The notes under the pieces: generated by a model
The model's database searches: none
What the model saw: the letters and a program-made list of their open reading frames with translations, nothing else
What the model was told of the DNA's origin: nothing
Translations under genes and position numbers: made by a program
Shown: one piece after another, positions 62,581-64,000 of the stretch
How the letters are laid out: every line of letters begins with the position of its first letter
Position numbering within the stretch: position 1 is the stretch's first letter
DNA from: a bacterium
GTDB taxonomy: Bacteria > UBP14 > UBA6098 > 4484-93
DNA length: 64,000 bases
Reading direction: 5' to 3'
NCBI GenBank assembly: GCA_021158465.1
Contig: JAGGUN010000028.1
Coordinates: forward strand, 85,871 to 149,870

Positions 62581-63579
62581 ATGGATCCGCTTTTCATATC
62601 GGCGATTGTGCTGCTGGGGGTTATGGGTTTTGTCTTCGGTGCAATAATTGCCGTCGTTGCGCGCAGGTTTGCCGTGAAGACAGACCCGAGGGTCAAACAT
62701 ATTATGGATGCTCTTCCCGGTGCCAACTGTGGAGCCTGCGGATATCCCGGTTGCTTGGGGCTTGCCGAGGCGATAGCGAAGGGTGAGGCACCTGTGGACG
62801 CCTGTATCCCCGGTGGAAAGGAAGTGGCAGATAAAATAGCCGAGATTATGGGGACGGAGGCGAGTGAGCGCATTCGTATGGTTGCTGTTGCAAAATGCTC
62901 TGGTGGATGTGAGAACGCTTACGACAAAATGGAATACCACGGTGAGATGGATTGCAGAATAGCGTATCTTACCTCCGGTGGTCCTAAGAGTTGTCAGTAT
63001 GGATGTCTTGGTTTTGGAACCTGTGCAGAGGAGTGCCCGTTCGGTGCGATAACTATGGTCGACGGATTGCCTGTGGTCGATGATGAGACCTGCACAGGCT
63101 GCGGCGTATGCGTCAATGTTTGTCCCGTCGGTGTTATGGAGCTTATACCTTACAACAGCAAGGTTTATGTTGCTTGCAACAGTAGAGACAAGGGAGTCGC
63201 GGTAAGGAAGTTCTGCAAAACAGGCTGCATCGCCTGCCGACTCTGCGAGAAGTCATGCCCGTATGATGCGATTCATATAACAGATAATCTTGCGAAGGTC
63301 GACTACTCGAGATGCACGAACTGTGGGATATGTGTGGCGAAATGCCCCACAAAATGTATCCTCGATAAGATCGAGACACGCCCAAAGGTGTATATAACAG
63401 GTGACTGCACAGGCTGCGGTGAGTGCAAGAAGGTCTGTCCGGTGAAGGCGATAACGGGTGAGGAGGGTGAGCAGCATAAGGTTGATATGGACAGATGCAT
63501 CGGCTGCGGCGAGTGCATAAAGGTGTGCCCTGCATCGGCTATAAGGATTATCGGCTCCCCGGCAGAGGTTGCATCTTGA
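62581..63579 (+). CDS. rnfB: Rnf electron transport complex subunit B, polyferredoxin
   Basis: RnfB takes electrons from ferredoxin into the Rnf complex. The 332-residue protein has one N-terminal membrane helix (about 5-27), the Fe-S domain CGACGYPGC near 56 with a fourth Cys about 17 residues on, and then CQYGCLGFGTCAEECP plus five further CxxCxxCxxxCP motifs (CTGCGVC, CIACRLC, CTNCGIC, CTGCGEC, CIGCGEC). The protein is like the long clostridial type. It has GGGGG near the ATG. Confidence 0.97.
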   Translation: MDPLFISAIVLLGVMGFVFGAIIAVVARRFAVKTDPRVKHIMDALPGANCGACGYPGCLGLAEAIAKGEAPVDACIPGGKEVADKIAEIMGTEASERIRMVAVAKCSGGCENAYDKMEYHGEMDCRIAYLTSGGPKSCQYGCLGFGTCAEECPFGAITMVDGLPVVDDETCTGCGVCVNVCPVGVMELIPYNSKVYVACNSRDKGVAVRKFCKTGCIACRLCEKSCPYDAIHITDNLAKVDYSRCTNCGICVAKCPTKCILDKIETRPKVYITGDCTGCGECKKVCPVKAITGEEGEQHKVDMDRCIGCGECIKVCPASAIRIIGSPAEVAS

Positions 63580-63771
63580 TATTCGAGGCATCGCTTCGGT
63601 GAAATGCAAAAAGGGAAGACCAAAGAGAGCGAATAGCAACTGGCAGGTAACTCTGCATTTCCCTGACACTGCTTCCACCAAAAAAGTTGACGAACGCTGT
63701 AATACTGTTTATATTGCAAAAGTAGAGAACATATTTTTATCTGAGACTGAAAACCCTTAGGAGGTGTCAAA
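63580..63771. other. Intergenic region before the final gene
   Basis: A 192-base gap. I see no terminator with a clear T run; a short TTCG-looped stem near 63592-63605 is imperfect. At its right end an inverted repeat surrounds the ribosome site and start codon of the next gene: GAAAACCCTT (63749-63758) pairs with AAGGGGTTTTC (63778-63788), leaving GGAGG and ATG in a 19-base loop. Confidence 0.35.
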
Positions 63772-64000
63772 ATGTTCAAGGGGTTTTCTGTTTGTGTGGC
63801 TTTGCTTCTGCTTTTTGCAGGAGCGCTTTTCTCTGAGGAGGGAGCGATTCTTTCTTCCTCGGTAGATACTACCGATTCGGCATCTATCCGCAGTCCGGAG
63901 ACGGTTGGTCTGACAATAGGCAAAGCCGGAGAGGATGTTAACTTCGCAGCCGACCATGTCGGCATCGGGACGACAAGCCCAGGGGCAAAGCTGGATGTTG
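63772..64000 (+). CDS. Exported surface protein, 5' end only
   Basis: The frame is open from the ATG at 63772 to the window edge (76 codons). A signal peptide (MFKGFSVCVALLLLFAGALFS) is followed by a Ser/Thr-rich segment and DHVGIGTTSPGAKLDV, the VGIGTTxP pattern common in tail-fibre and surface repeat proteins that carry a C-terminal intramolecular chaperone. GGAGG precedes the ATG with eight bases between. The rest lies outside the window, so the identity is open. Confidence 0.75.
   Translation, partial: MFKGFSVCVALLLLFAGALFSEEGAILSSSVDTTDSASIRSPETVGLTIGKAGEDVNFAADHVGIGTTSPGAKLDV

Noticed and set aside
1-64000. CRISPR arrays, insertion sequences, prophage, rRNA and riboswitches
   Set aside because: I looked for regular repeat-spacer patterns, transposase motifs and conserved RNA cores and saw none; a profile search for small RNAs would be needed to rule them out fully.

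Overview
The window is a densely packed bacterial chromosome segment around the replication origin: dnaA, dnaN and recF lie in the middle, with mnmG and rsmG about 13 kb to their right. The cell is clearly diderm. There are several lipobox lipoproteins, a LolD-type ATPase, an LptE-like lipoprotein, a putative outer-membrane barrel, and two large exported proteins ending in type IX secretion (T9SS/FlgD-like) sorting domains. With an Rnf electron-transport module, an archaeal-type phosphoglycerate mutase (ApgM) and a eukaryal-like IleS, this suggests an uncultured member of the FCB group or of a nearby candidate phylum (WOR-3, TA06 or Cloacimonadota-like). That placement is inference. I saw no rRNA, tRNA, CRISPR array, prophage or insertion sequence.

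Left arm (1-28.7 kb). Nearly all genes are on the minus strand, running away from dnaA. The far left holds hutI, an LptE-like lipoprotein and the start of hutH, from a near-consensus promoter. Then come an exported protein and a TolB-propeller/LytR_C lipoprotein on the plus strand, ruvB, a gingipain-like C25 protein with a lipoprotein partner, an orphan atpC, and a plus-strand polyprenyl-phosphate sugar transferase. From dnaN leftward a long run of abutting or overlapping genes follows: dnaN, recF, DUF1844, two glycosyltransferases, a helix-hairpin-helix/beta-barrel protein, DUF4139, a TPR lipoprotein, a beta-propeller, LytR_C, rsfS, argS and a second TPR lipoprotein.

Origin (27.0-29.0 kb). 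Two AT-rich gaps flank dnaA. The gap upstream of dnaA has three TTATCAACA-like boxes spaced by one helical turn. The dnaA-dnaN gap has two TTATGCAC-type boxes and a perfect palindrome.

Right arm (29-64 kb). On the plus strand lon, a sugar-1-phosphate nucleotidyltransferase and a sensor histidine kinase form a translationally coupled operon. They are followed by ppx, vanZ-like and uvrA (minus), an M23 peptidase (plus), gmhB and apgM (minus), and mnmG-rsmG (plus). A 13-gene minus-strand cluster then runs lolD, mcsA, an mcsB homologue, tilS, ileS, dksA-like, ftsH, cdaA, obg, dprA, HPr, pgsA. It joins protein quality control, c-di-AMP synthesis, translation and DNA processing. The right end has a beta-CASP nuclease, a secreted YCF48-type propeller with a small Cys-rich upstream gene, rnfEAB without rnfCDG beside it, and the start of an exported surface protein.

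The most unusual signals are an McsB homologue that has lost most phosphagen-kinase active-site residues, a C25 peptidase whose catalytic His is Gln, a perfect dyad holding both -35 elements between divergent apgM and mnmG, and several genes whose promoters imply nearly leaderless mRNAs.
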